From assembly GCA_047625765.1 (NCBI GenBank), contig JBLHRE010000048.1, positions 1-11,428 of the forward strand: DNA of 11,428 bases, given 5' to 3'. Shown in pieces: positions 1 through 7,241 of the stretch. The position numbers were made by a program, and so were the translations under genes. Under the pieces are notes generated by a model. That model had not been told where the DNA came from. It searched no databases and saw only the letters and a list, made by a program, of their open reading frames with translations. The DNA is from JBLHRE01 sp047625765 (GTDB lineage Bacteria > Bacteroidota > Bacteroidia > Flavobacteriales > JBLHRE01). Each line of letters begins with the position of its first letter. Within the stretch, counting starts at the first letter, position 1.

Positions 1-443
1 TCGAGTTAATTGAGAATCTTAAATTGTTGATGCAAGAAAAGTCTTGGGATTGCCTTTTCTCAGACGACCAACATTTGGATCGCATTTTAAGGTATTCGCA
101 GGTGCCTTTTAAAAGCTTGCTAGGACTAAGCGAATGTCAATCTCGCATTACACCTTGCGAAGGATTAATTGGGAACCAAGGGCACATAATGATGTCTGCT
201 AGAACAGACAAAGGGAGACAATTGGCCGCATGCCCAAAAGCCCATATTGTTGTGGCCTACACTTCTCAATTGGCCTTTAGTCCATCAGAAGCGAAAGTTA
301 ATTTAGAAAAGTTGAGTGGTTTAAAAATTACCACCTCTTTTACCTTTTTAGGTGGTCCAAACTCATCAACTGACAGCAAAAAAATTGATTCGATAAGCGC
401 ATGCACCCCAAGCGAGTTGTATGTATTTCTTGTCGAAGATTAA
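1..443 (+). CDS. LUD-domain (LutC/YkgG-like) protein, 3' part
   Basis: The frame is open from base 3 to the TAA at 441-443 with no stop upstream, so this is the C-terminal 146 residues of a gene that begins before the window; the TTG at 24 and ATG at 30 are probably internal. The visible part matches the LUD fold: a TPCEGLIGNQGHIMMSA stretch followed by a P-x-x-HIVVA strand, and near the end FLGGPNSSTDSKKID and ELYVFLVED, which correspond to the GPSRTADIEK and LHVFLVD blocks of LutC-like proteins. LutC is known for its part in lactate utilisation with LutA and LutB, but no lutA or lutB is visible here. In Flavobacteriia, as I remember it, a single LUD protein commonly sits between ftsH and cdsA, and its role there is not established. 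It ends 11 bp before cdsA and is probably co-transcribed with it. The family call is confident; the function is not. Confidence 0.85.
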   Translation, partial: ELIENLKLLMQEKSWDCLFSDDQHLDRILRYSQVPFKSLLGLSECQSRITPCEGLIGNQGHIMMSARTDKGRQLAACPKAHIVVAYTSQLAFSPSEAKVNLEKLSGLKITTSFTFLGGPNSSTDSKKIDSISACTPSELYVFLVED

Positions 444-454
444 GCTCAACTTAC

Positions 455-1249
455 ATGAACAGCTTTACAACTAGACTGCTTAGCGGAATCGTATATGTGG
501 CACTTTTAATAAGTGCCATATGGTTCAATAACTTTTACACATTTATTCTGTTTGGTCTGTTTATTGTTATTGGCACCAAAGAGCTGTACAAGCTTCTTAA
601 AATAGATGACAGCATTGCATACACAGGCATTGCCTTAAGTCTTGCAGTGTATATTTTGGTTGGCAGACTTTGGTTTCACAGCTATATCTTATTTACCTTG
701 ATCTTAGTTTCTATTCTCTTTTTACAAGCTTTGTTTAACGAGAAAATAGAGAAACCATTCGAACAGGTTGGAGGAGCAATTCTTGCCCTGTTTTACATTA
801 CAATACCTTTAACCCTTGCACTTAGATTACCTTTTGTTACGGACGAAGGATTTAGGCCAGAGATTTTATTAGGCGTATTTATTCTTATATGGTCGTCTGA
901 CACTTTCGCCTATTTGGTAGGTTCTAAATTTGGTAAAACCAAATTGTTCGAACGTATTTCGCCCAAGAAAACTTGGGAAGGAAGTGTTGGAGGTGCTATT
1001 TGTACCGTTGGTATAGGTTTTATATTACAACAGTTTTGGCCATTAGAGCATCGCTTTATCTGGCCTATCATAGCTGTACTATGCGCTGTATTTGGTACTC
1101 TTGGAGATTTGGTCGAATCTGTTTTAAAGCGTAGAGCTGGAGCAAAAGACTCCGGTAATATTATGCCAGGACATGGCGGTATATTAGATCGCTTAGATAG
1201 CTTTATTTTCACTGTACCACTAGTTTACCTATTACTCTCAATCCTTTAA
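455..1249 (+). CDS. cdsA: Phosphatidate cytidylyltransferase (CDP-diacylglycerol synthase)
   Basis: Makes CDP-diacylglycerol from phosphatidic acid and CTP in the inner membrane, the branch point for phosphatidylethanolamine and phosphatidylglycerol synthesis. The protein is 264 residues, normal for the family, and almost wholly hydrophobic with about seven to eight membrane segments. The C-terminal family signature is intact at residues 222-248: SVLKRR, then KD, then PGHGGILDRLD, which carries the metal-binding acidic residues. A second conserved block with SDTFAYLVGSKFGK and SPKKTWEGSVGG lies at 148-180. I chose the ATG at 455. An upstream in-frame ATG at 401 would add 18 residues unlike CdsA and would overlap the LUD gene. 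No Shine-Dalgarno sequence precedes the start, as is usual in Bacteroidota. psd follows after 22 bp, so the LUD gene, cdsA and psd probably form one operon. Confidence 0.95.
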   Translation: MNSFTTRLLSGIVYVALLISAIWFNNFYTFILFGLFIVIGTKELYKLLKIDDSIAYTGIALSLAVYILVGRLWFHSYILFTLILVSILFLQALFNEKIEKPFEQVGGAILALFYITIPLTLALRLPFVTDEGFRPEILLGVFILIWSSDTFAYLVGSKFGKTKLFERISPKKTWEGSVGGAICTVGIGFILQQFWPLEHRFIWPIIAVLCAVFGTLGDLVESVLKRRAGAKDSGNIMPGHGGILDRLDSFIFTVPLVYLLLSIL

Positions 1250-1271
1250 TTAAATTTGAAAAACTTTAAGC

Positions 1272-1934
1272 ATGCGTATACATAAAGAAGGTTACACTAT
1301 ATTACTTACGACATTGTTTATTGTTGTTGGAATTCACCTTTTAAGCCACCATTTTGTAACCACTAGCTGGTTAGACTATCTTATTAATGCTGTAGCATTG
1401 GTATTCTTTATTTTGGTATTGCAGTTTTTTCGTAATCCCAAAAGAAATACAGTTGCACAAGATTTTCAACTTATCGCGCCTGCCGATGGTAAGCTCGTGG
1501 TAATAGAAAAAACACATGAAAGTGAGTATTTCAAAGATGATAGAATTCAACTATCCATTTTCATGTCTCCTTTAAACGTACATGTTAATAGATACCCAAT
1601 GAATGGTGTGGTGAAATTTTCGAAATATCACCCAGGTAAATTCTTGGTAGCATGGCATCCAAAATCATCTACCGAAAACGAAAGAACTACAGTTGTAGTA
1701 GACAGCCCTACTATGGGACTTATTTTGTTTAGACAAATTGCTGGCGCTGTTGCAAGACGAATTGTAAACTACGCCAAGGTCGATGACCAAGCTTGTGTTG
1801 GTGACGATTTTGGATTTATCAAATTTGGATCTCGTGTAGATCTTTTGTTGCCACTAAATGCTAAAATTAAAGTTGAGTTGAATCAAGCAATTAAAGGTGG
1901 AGTTACGGTATTAGCAGAAATACCTAAAGGATAG
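1272..1934 (+). CDS. psd: Phosphatidylserine decarboxylase, short type
   Basis: Converts phosphatidylserine to phosphatidylethanolamine, using a pyruvoyl group formed by self-cleavage. At 220 residues it matches the short class of the family. Two hydrophobic segments lie at about residues 9-27 and 36-53, followed by FFRNP, the APADGK block (69-74), the SPLNVHVNR block (99-107), and a C-terminal F-G-S-R (185-188). The chain is expected to split between Gly186 and Ser187, Ser187 becoming the pyruvoyl cofactor of the small subunit. Close spacing to cdsA fits a phospholipid-synthesis operon; the intermediate enzyme, phosphatidylserine synthase, is not in the window. The 3' end overlaps the convergent HAD gene by 11 bp, and a plausible terminator for this transcript lies inside that gene at 1968-1992. 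Confidence 0.93.
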   Translation: MRIHKEGYTILLTTLFIVVGIHLLSHHFVTTSWLDYLINAVALVFFILVLQFFRNPKRNTVAQDFQLIAPADGKLVVIEKTHESEYFKDDRIQLSIFMSPLNVHVNRYPMNGVVKFSKYHPGKFLVAWHPKSSTENERTTVVVDSPTMGLILFRQIAGAVARRIVNYAKVDDQACVGDDFGFIKFGSRVDLLLPLNAKIKVELNQAIKGGVTVLAEIPKG

Positions 1935-2619
1935 ATTTTAACTCGCTTAAACAAGCTATATCATAAGAAACAGGAGCCTCGTGCTCCTTTTTCTTTGGGT
2001 TAAAAAACACACAATCCCAACCAGAAGAAATGGCACCTCCTACATCTGCAATAAGGTCATCCCCAATCATAATCGATTCCTTTTTCATGGATTCTGTTTT
2101 GCGCAATGCAAACTGAAAAATCCTTGGATGAGGCTTTCTAACTCCTGCCGATTCTGAAGTAATCATATGTTCGAAATAAGGTGCTAAACCAGAGCTTGCC
2201 AGTTTTCTTTTCTGCACCTCTTTAAATCCATTGGTAATTATATGCAAACTGTATTTAGTTTGTAAATAGTCTAATACCTCGATAGTATGTGGGAACAAAT
2301 GCCCTTTTTCTGGGCACTTCTCCATATAAGACTTACTAAAAGCCTTAATTAGTTTAGGGTCCGAGAGTCCATATACTTGGAAAGTACTATAGAACCTTCT
2401 AAGCCTTAGTGTTTCTTGATCTATAAGCCCCTGTCTAAACTCAACCCAAAGCAAGTCGTTAAATTTGATATAGTTGGCTATAAAATAATTCACATCTCTT
2501 ACACCTTTTGATTCCAAATCAAAGTCTGCGTGGAGCTCTCTTATCGTTTCTGAGGCATTACGTTCAAAATCCCAGAGCGTATGGTCTAGGTCAAAAAAAA
2601 TTGATTTATATTTTTTCAA
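1924..2619 (-). CDS. HAD-superfamily hydrolase, YjjG-like pyrimidine nucleotidase family
   Basis: A 231-residue cytoplasmic phosphatase with all four HAD motifs. Motif I is FFDLDHTLWD, with nucleophile Asp10 and acid/base Asp12. Motif II is IITNG (residues 127-131). Motif III is Lys162 in RKPHPRIF. Motif IV is GDDLIADVGGA, with Asp187, Asp188 and Asp192. The helical cap between motifs I and II, together with the DHTLWDFERNA start, resembles YjjG, which in E. coli dephosphorylates non-canonical pyrimidine nucleotides. The exact substrate here is inferred from family resemblance. The start lies 4 bp after the stop of the small membrane protein gene, so the two are probably one transcript. The 3' end overlaps psd on the other strand by 11 bp and carries the embedded psd terminator. 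Confidence 0.88.
   Translation of the reverse strand: MKKYKSIFFDLDHTLWDFERNASETIRELHADFDLESKGVRDVNYFIANYIKFNDLLWVEFRQGLIDQETLRLRRFYSTFQVYGLSDPKLIKAFSKSYMEKCPEKGHLFPHTIEVLDYLQTKYSLHIITNGFKEVQKRKLASSGLAPYFEHMITSESAGVRKPHPRIFQFALRKTESMKKESIMIGDDLIADVGGAISSGWDCVFFNPKKKEHEAPVSYDIACLSELKSIL
1968..1992 (+). terminator. Intrinsic terminator for the LUD-cdsA-psd transcript, inside the HAD gene
   Basis: On the + strand the 6-bp perfect stem AGGAGC/GCTCCT (1972-1977 with 1983-1988) encloses a 5-base loop and runs into TTTTT (1988-1992). Three A-T pairs can extend the stem past one mismatch (1968-1970). It begins about 35 bases after the psd stop. Read from the - strand the hairpin lacks a comparable T-run, so it should act mainly in the + direction. 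The same bases encode residues about 210-216 of the HAD protein. This is predicted by eye and no folding energy was computed. Confidence 0.6.
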
Positions 2620-2623
2620 GATG

Positions 2624-3064
2624 CTATGATTGCATTAAGGTAAGGACACAAGAAAAAATCAAGGACCAACAGACAACTGAAATAGAAAAATAGGTGATAA
2701 TTTGCCTACGGTTCGAGAAGTAGCGTACCGCTAAAAACACGCCTATAGGAATTGATAAAACAGCAGGCGTAATTACTGCCAAGCCCAACAATCCAAAACT
2801 TCTTACGGTTTTAACAATGAGCTTGTTTTTCCATGTGAATATTTTTTTAACACCTTTCTTTTGTATAAATATACGTCTAAATAGCTTCAGTACTTGTTCG
2901 CTTAGAAGCACAAAAAAAAACACCCCTGCAACACCTCCAAGAACAGTAAACAATAAGCTTTGCAAAAAGGTGAATTTGTAGGTAACAATAGCTAATACCG
3001 GGCCTGCGACAAACTTTAAGCCGCTCATTCCAATTACTGATATTACTTTTAATAATAATGACAT
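2624..3064 (-). CDS. Small integral membrane protein with four predicted helices, function unknown
   Basis: A 146-residue protein with hydrophobic segments at about residues 5-28, 33-57, 88-114 and 121-143, split by a strongly basic loop at 60-85 rich in Lys and Arg, which probably faces the cytoplasm. The two halves look alike: each opens with a G-L segment leading into a proline (AGPVLAI at 20-26; ITPAVLSIPIG at 98-108), then a turn and a second helix, which suggests an internal duplication. The pattern is loosely reminiscent of the small multidrug-export protein family (Pfam sm_multidrug_ex), but I cannot confirm membership, so no function is assigned. It lies 4 bp upstream of the YjjG-like HAD gene and probably shares its transcript. 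A possible promoter lies upstream at 3111-3141. The alternative is co-transcription with the glycan-related genes further upstream, since I see no terminator in between. Confidence 0.75.
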   Translation of the reverse strand: MSLLLKVISVIGMSGLKFVAGPVLAIVTYKFTFLQSLLFTVLGGVAGVFFFVLLSEQVLKLFRRIFIQKKGVKKIFTWKNKLIVKTVRSFGLLGLAVITPAVLSIPIGVFLAVRYFSNRRQIITYFSISVVCWSLIFSCVLTLMQS

Positions 3065-3110
3065 ATAATTATAAGGCCTTAAAAAGGAGGGTCTATTGAT
3101 TAGGGTTCAT

Positions 3111-3141
3111 CAAAATTAAGCAAAACAATTGGCCTTTCTAA
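3111..3141 (-). promoter_or_regulatory. Possible Bacteroidota-type promoter for the membrane protein - HAD pair
   Basis: On the - strand TAATTTTG (3118 to 3111) fits the TAnnTTTG -7 consensus exactly. Nineteen bases upstream is TTAG (3141 to 3138), three of four matches to the TTTG -33 element; it overlaps the stop codon of the acyltransferase gene. The predicted transcript start is near 3104, leaving a leader of about 40 bases. The -33 match is weak and the surroundings are AT-rich, so chance is a real possibility. Confidence 0.4.
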
Positions 3142-4058
3142 TTTTTCAACAGTCTAATCGGCCAAGGCAAACGATTGATGCGTACCGTTTGATATTGAAA
3201 TTCTTCTGAACCAAACCCAGCATAAAATCGAGCCAAGTTTTTATCATTCGATCCTTCGAAATCTAAAATATGATCTTGGTCAGCAAAGGGTTTCAGGTAC
3301 TTATCGATAAGAAAAGACATAGCCCCAAATTGCTTTCCAAAAGAATTTACTCCAGAGAAAAGAAATACGGAACGTTCGTAATACGAAAGAAAAAAGGCCG
3401 AAGCTAACAAGTCGTTTTTGTCTCCGTAAACACTGCACACCTTACCTACCCCTTTGTGTATACAGGCATACATAATGTGTTTTAAAGCAATGTAGTCTGA
3501 TTCCTGTAGATGCTTTAGGTCTTTTCCTTTGTGTAGTCTAAACATCTCTATTAAATTTTCGGGCCTATCGTTTTCAAAAAAGCTGAGTTGATTTTTTTCG
3601 GCTTTTTTTAGGTTCCTTTTAATTTGGCTTGAATATTTATTCTTTATGTTCTCGTAAGAATCGTTCAAAGGCAATTCGTAGTTCTTGTTCCAGGTTACAT
3701 TTCCTTGCTCTACTTTAGGGTTGGCACTATTTAAAATAAGTTCAACTAATTTGAATTGCGCAGGTATGGCATTAAGCATTTCATGAACAATAATACTGCT
3801 AACTTTATCTATAGATATAAAACCTAATTGCTGACACCACTTTGGTGGGTAGATGTAAGAGATTCCGTATTTCTTGCCAATTACAAGGGGCAATACTACT
3901 TCGTAATCTCCATACACTATAGCCGCCCAATCATCGGCAATCATATCCATATACCACGAATAGGCATAAATCATCCCATTGGGTGCATCGTAAATCAATT
4001 GATTCCACTCTGCAGCAGGAATATCAGAACCTAGGACAAATGATATTTTATTGCTCAT
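3138..4058 (-). CDS. GNAT/FemAB-like acyltransferase
   Basis: A 306-residue soluble protein without signal peptide or membrane helix. The C-terminal half is the recognisable part: SSQIKRNLKKAEK (143-155), a central GNAT-like core with VCSVYGDKNDLLASAFFLSY (207-226), and LDFEGSNDKNLARFYAGFG (265-283), close to the DFEGS-x4-ARFYxxFG pattern of the BioF2/FemAB-like acetyltransferase family in Bacteroidota. Such enzymes move an acyl or aminoacyl group onto an amine; donor and acceptor here are unknown. Its ATG lies inside the 3' end of the deacetylase gene (11-bp overlap), which implies translational coupling. With the epimerase and deacetylase just upstream, a role in N-acylating an amino sugar of a surface glycan is a reasonable inference. 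Confidence 0.78.
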   Translation of the reverse strand: MSNKISFVLGSDIPAAEWNQLIYDAPNGMIYAYSWYMDMIADDWAAIVYGDYEVVLPLVIGKKYGISYIYPPKWCQQLGFISIDKVSSIIVHEMLNAIPAQFKLVELILNSANPKVEQGNVTWNKNYELPLNDSYENIKNKYSSQIKRNLKKAEKNQLSFFENDRPENLIEMFRLHKGKDLKHLQESDYIALKHIMYACIHKGVGKVCSVYGDKNDLLASAFFLSYYERSVFLFSGVNSFGKQFGAMSFLIDKYLKPFADQDHILDFEGSNDKNLARFYAGFGSEEFQYQTVRINRLPWPIRLLKN

Positions 4059-5355
4059 AAACCTCCTTCAACATTTGTTCATAAATAGCTTTCCAACCTT
4101 TCCAGACACCACTATTTGATACAGAATCGTTATGCCATAAACTTATAAAGGTTCCATTCACCTCCTTTACATTATCTATTAAAGGCTTGATATGTGTCAT
4201 TGCCTGTTCTGGTTTAATAGCCATATAATCTCGCAAAGTACCTTCCATAAATGCAAATGGATGTACCTTTAAATTGGTTGGTGCTTCTAAATCTAAATCG
4301 TAAAAAAAATATGCAGAACAAGTACCAGCTCTAAACCCAATTTGCGATGGATAACCCATGGTATAATCCTCGGTAATATCATTATCTATTAACCAACGGT
4401 AGGTTTGAGGCAATGTCATTCTTAAATAATGTTGCCTTGATACATGTACTTCGTCATTTACAATTTTGGCAAGCCTACCCGTCTCTTTTTTGAGTTGCCC
4501 TTCTTTTTCTTGACAATAGTACGATGGATGAATCCCCACTTTTGCATCGTCCGCAATACTCTTAATTAGCAGCCTTAACCGAGAACTGGTAACAGGAACA
4601 TTCTTATCGTATTTGGTATAATCGCCCAATAAAAAGAAGAAAATATATTCGAAGCCATACCTTTTACCTTGACGCAACAAATATGAAAATGTATCGAAAG
4701 GATCTCTTTTGTTAAGGCGTAAGACATTTAGTCTTTGAATAGCTTCTTGAAAATTTAAATGTAGCATTGAACGAATTAAGCCTGCAGCATTTCTAAACAA
4801 GCCTTTACCAATATAAGCGTAAGCATTATCTACATCTATGGTAGACATGTAGGTGAATTGCCTTTTAGTGAATTCGAAATTTGGAAACCTATCCTTAATA
4901 GCTGAAGCAATTTGAATTGCCCAGAAATCGACAATCGGGAAATTGAGGAATTTATTTTCGTATGCTAAAGATTGGTTTGCTGTAAAACGTCCATGATCAT
5001 CTCTTTTATGAGGCAAATACTCTTCGTATCTACTCATTAAATAAAAGCTTGCTGCAAAGGGATCAAATGGAAATTCAGACTTATCGCCAACATCAAAAAA
5101 GCAAGGTTTATCTTTCCATTGATTTACCGACAATTCCTGATCCATTACCCCTTTTTCGAATAGCAATTTTCTAGATTTAAAAAAGAGCTCATCACCTATG
5201 GGAGCCCGAGCATAACTTATTTTAGCCCCAATATAATCCGTAAACTCCTCAGCATTAGAGGTGAATTTCACGTCAGATTTCAACAACTCTTTAAACAATT
5301 GTTTAAATGTATATTTCAATCTATTGGTTACCGCTGTCGCATATACTAAAATCAT
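4048..5355 (-). CDS. Polysaccharide deacetylase family protein (NodB-like), cytoplasmic
   Basis: A 435-residue protein of the long Bacteroidota type: an N-terminal module of roughly 165 residues, which I believe is the domain often found before NodB in this phylum, then a NodB-like catalytic domain. Visible motifs are STIDVD (171-176), matching motif 1 with the catalytic/metal Asp pair Asp174 and Asp176; GIHPSYY (274-280), the H-x(3-4)-S/T-type metal motif; SRQHYLRM (306-313), motif 3 with its arginine; and SLWHND (405-410), supplying the C-terminal histidine. NodB-fold enzymes remove N-acetyl groups from glycans. There is no signal peptide, so it probably works in the cytoplasm on a biosynthetic intermediate and not on finished wall polymer. 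Its ATG overlaps the epimerase stop (ATGA, 4 bp) and its own end overlaps the acyltransferase start by 11 bp. Confidence 0.85.
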   Translation of the reverse strand: MILVYATAVTNRLKYTFKQLFKELLKSDVKFTSNAEEFTDYIGAKISYARAPIGDELFFKSRKLLFEKGVMDQELSVNQWKDKPCFFDVGDKSEFPFDPFAASFYLMSRYEEYLPHKRDDHGRFTANQSLAYENKFLNFPIVDFWAIQIASAIKDRFPNFEFTKRQFTYMSTIDVDNAYAYIGKGLFRNAAGLIRSMLHLNFQEAIQRLNVLRLNKRDPFDTFSYLLRQGKRYGFEYIFFFLLGDYTKYDKNVPVTSSRLRLLIKSIADDAKVGIHPSYYCQEKEGQLKKETGRLAKIVNDEVHVSRQHYLRMTLPQTYRWLIDNDITEDYTMGYPSQIGFRAGTCSAYFFYDLDLEAPTNLKVHPFAFMEGTLRDYMAIKPEQAMTHIKPLIDNVKEVNGTFISLWHNDSVSNSGVWKGWKAIYEQMLKEVYEQ

Positions 5356-6452
5356 TGTTTTGTACTTAATGTTGTTAGTATGAAATTGGCAGCCTTTCCA
5401 TCTCCAAATAATGGATTAAATACCCCTTTAAAGTTAATGGTCATAGCATCAAATGCGGCATCCATCCATTCTACATTATTTTCGTTTAAAAGAGATGCAC
5501 AACCATTTGCTACTATCTCAACCCATTCTGTTTCAGAACGTAATACGATACAAGGCTTTTCGAAGAAATAGGCTTCTTTCTGAACCCCACCGCTATCTGT
5601 AGCTATAAGTTTGGAGTTCTTCTCCAGTGTCAACATATCTAAATAAGATAATGCTGGTGCAATAAAAATAGTAGCATCAGCCAATACATTTTCAAAAACA
5701 GTGCTATTAGCATCTATTACCGACTTGGTTCTAGGATGTAAAGGCAAGAACAATTTTAGATTTCTTTTTTTGGCATTAGAACCTAGGCCTTCCAACAACA
5801 TTAATAATTGCTTTGGATCATCGGTATTTGATGGACGGTGAATAGTTGCCAAAATATACCCATCAGGGTTTAGCTTATATTTTAAGAAGGTATCGATCGA
5901 GGCATTGCCATACCGTAAGGCAGTATCTAACATGATATCTCCACAAGAAAACACTCCCTCGTCTATTCCCTCATTTTTCAAATTAACTACAGATGCTTCT
6001 GTCGAACAAAACAACCATTTAGAAAGTTTATCGGTAACAATTCTGTTAATTTCTTCGGGCATATCTCTATTAAAAGATCTTAATCCAGCTTCGATATGAC
6101 AGACAGCAATATGCAATTTTGAAGCCGTAATTGCTCCAGCAATGGTGGTATTTGTATCCCCGTAGACTAGTAAGATGTCTGGCTTTTCCTTTATTAGAAT
6201 AGCCTCTAATCCAATCATTACTTTAGCTGTTTGCTCTGCCTGACTTAAAGATCCTGAGGTAATAAAGTATTTGGGTTTTGACAACTCTAATTCTTCGAAA
6301 AATATTTCAGACAGCTCTCTGTCATAATGCTGGCCACTATGTACTAGAATTTCTTCGAAAGTTGTAGAAAAGTGCTGGTGTATGGCTTTGCTAATTGCTG
6401 CCGCCTTCACGAATTGAGGTCGTGCACCAACAAGATTTATAAGTTTAATCAT
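5352..6452 (-). CDS. wecB: UDP-N-acetylglucosamine 2-epimerase (non-hydrolysing)
   Basis: Interconverts UDP-GlcNAc and UDP-ManNAc in the cytoplasm, supplying ManNAc-type sugars for surface polysaccharides. The 366-residue length and two-domain GT-B-like layout are normal. Visible motifs are GARPQFVKAA (9-18), VHSGQHYD (37-44), VYGDTNTT (97-104), CHIEAGLRS (118-126), MPEEINR (131-137), ATIHRPSNTDD (202-212), LHPRT (238-242) and TDSGGVQKEA (285-294). Asp99, Glu121, the Glu in MPEE and His205 correspond to residues shown to be catalytic in the E. coli enzyme. The HRPSN segment replaces the more usual HRREN, a common variation. It begins 4 bp after the radC stop and overlaps the deacetylase start by 4 bp. 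Assignment to the family is secure; wecB is the usual symbol but the polymer made is unknown. Confidence 0.92.
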   Translation of the reverse strand: MIKLINLVGARPQFVKAAAISKAIHQHFSTTFEEILVHSGQHYDRELSEIFFEELELSKPKYFITSGSLSQAEQTAKVMIGLEAILIKEKPDILLVYGDTNTTIAGAITASKLHIAVCHIEAGLRSFNRDMPEEINRIVTDKLSKWLFCSTEASVVNLKNEGIDEGVFSCGDIMLDTALRYGNASIDTFLKYKLNPDGYILATIHRPSNTDDPKQLLMLLEGLGSNAKKRNLKLFLPLHPRTKSVIDANSTVFENVLADATIFIAPALSYLDMLTLEKNSKLIATDSGGVQKEAYFFEKPCIVLRSETEWVEIVANGCASLLNENNVEWMDAAFDAMTINFKGVFNPLFGDGKAANFILTTLSTKQ

Positions 6453-6456
6453 GAAT

Positions 6457-7158
6457 TTAAATCATTCCTTCGTCTGCAAAGCTAAAATAGCCTTTTTCAC
6501 CTACAATAACGTGATCCAGAACTCTCAAATCGAATAGATTCGCGCCTTCAATAATTTTATTGGTAATATCAATATCAGCTTGACTCGGCTTTAATTTTCC
6601 TGAGGGATGATTGTGACACAAAATCATTGCAGTTGCTTTTAAACTGAGTGCATTTCTAAAGATAACCCGAACATCGACCAAAGTAGAGGTCATACCTCCT
6701 GAGCTAATCTCCTTATGTGCTAATATTTTGTTGGCATTGTTTAAGAAGATAACCATAAATGCTTCTTCAGAAATGTCATGCAAGTACGGAGCTACGTAAT
6801 CAAACACATTTTGTGCAGACTGGATTAAGGCTCGTTTATTAATACCGGCCGCTTGTCTCCTTCTACCAACCTCTAATGCTGTAATAATACTGATTGCTTT
6901 GGCTTCTCCAATGCCTTTGAATTTCTGTAGTTCGGAAAGATCCAATCGAGCCAATTCATTCAAATTATTATCGACAGCAGACAATATGCGTTTAGATAAT
7001 TCTACGGCAGATTCGCTCCTGGATCCAGAGCCAATAAGGATTGCAATTAATTCTACATTGGAAAGTGCCACACTTCCGTTTTGAACCAATTTCTCTCTTG
7101 GACGATCTTGTTCTGCCCATTCTTTTATGGAAAGGGGCTTAATAGGGTGGTTGTTCAT
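6457..7158 (-). CDS. radC: RadC family protein (JAB/MPN domain)
   Basis: A full-length 233-residue RadC. The N-terminal part has SIKEWAEQDRPREKL (10-24) and a helix-hairpin-helix segment FKGIGEAKA (80-88), which suggests DNA contact. The C-terminal JAB/JAMM metalloprotease-like domain carries HNHPSGKLKPSQADID (182-197) with the metal-binding His182, His184 and Asp195, and a conserved acidic pair at 131-132. RadC was historically called a DNA-repair protein, but its molecular role is unsettled; the intact metal site suggests a working hydrolase. It is the first gene of the minus-strand run leading into the epimerase, deacetylase and acyltransferase. Only 30 bases separate its start from the rpsT terminator, and no clear promoter is visible there, so it may rely on read-through or on a poor promoter. 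Confidence 0.93.
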   Translation of the reverse strand: MNNHPIKPLSIKEWAEQDRPREKLVQNGSVALSNVELIAILIGSGSRSESAVELSKRILSAVDNNLNELARLDLSELQKFKGIGEAKAISIITALEVGRRRQAAGINKRALIQSAQNVFDYVAPYLHDISEEAFMVIFLNNANKILAHKEISSGGMTSTLVDVRVIFRNALSLKATAMILCHNHPSGKLKPSQADIDITNKIIEGANLFDLRVLDHVIVGEKGYFSFADEGMI

Positions 7159-7188
7159 ATTCTAAAGTTTTGGAAACTTCAAAATACG

Positions 7189-7222
7189 AAAAAAGGGCTT
7201 GCCAAAAAGCAAGCCCTTTTTT
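7189..7222 (-). terminator. Strong intrinsic terminator after rpsT
   Basis: A perfect 14-bp inverted repeat: AAAAAAGGGCTTGC (7189-7202) and GCAAGCCCTTTTTT (7209-7222) around a 6-base loop. On the - strand it follows the rpsT stop by about 20 bases and its stem ends in a U-run. It is nearly symmetric and could stop transcription in both directions, although no + strand gene runs into it here. Confidence 0.88.
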
Positions 7223-7241
7223 AATATCTAATTCTAGATCT

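Noticed and set aside
401..454. Longer cdsA start at the ATG at 401
   Set aside because: The extra 18 residues are unlike CdsA N-termini and are the out-of-frame reading of the LUD gene's last codons; the ATG at 455 gives a normal CdsA start.
2508..2693. Small + strand frame opposite the HAD start
   Set aside because: It is antisense to the HAD and membrane-protein genes, with no promoter or domain.
3065..3080. Two adjacent 8-bp palindromes (ATAATTAT and AAGGCCTT) just before the membrane-protein start
   Set aside because: Short AT-rich palindromes are common by chance and there is no regulator gene nearby; too little to call an operator.
3084..3090. AAGGAGG on the + strand, a perfect Shine-Dalgarno string
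   Set aside because: No + strand gene follows it and this phylum does not generally rely on such sites.
7164..7179. Small hairpin AAGTTT/AAACTT before radC
   Set aside because: Six A/T-rich pairs only, with no sign of a riboswitch or terminator.
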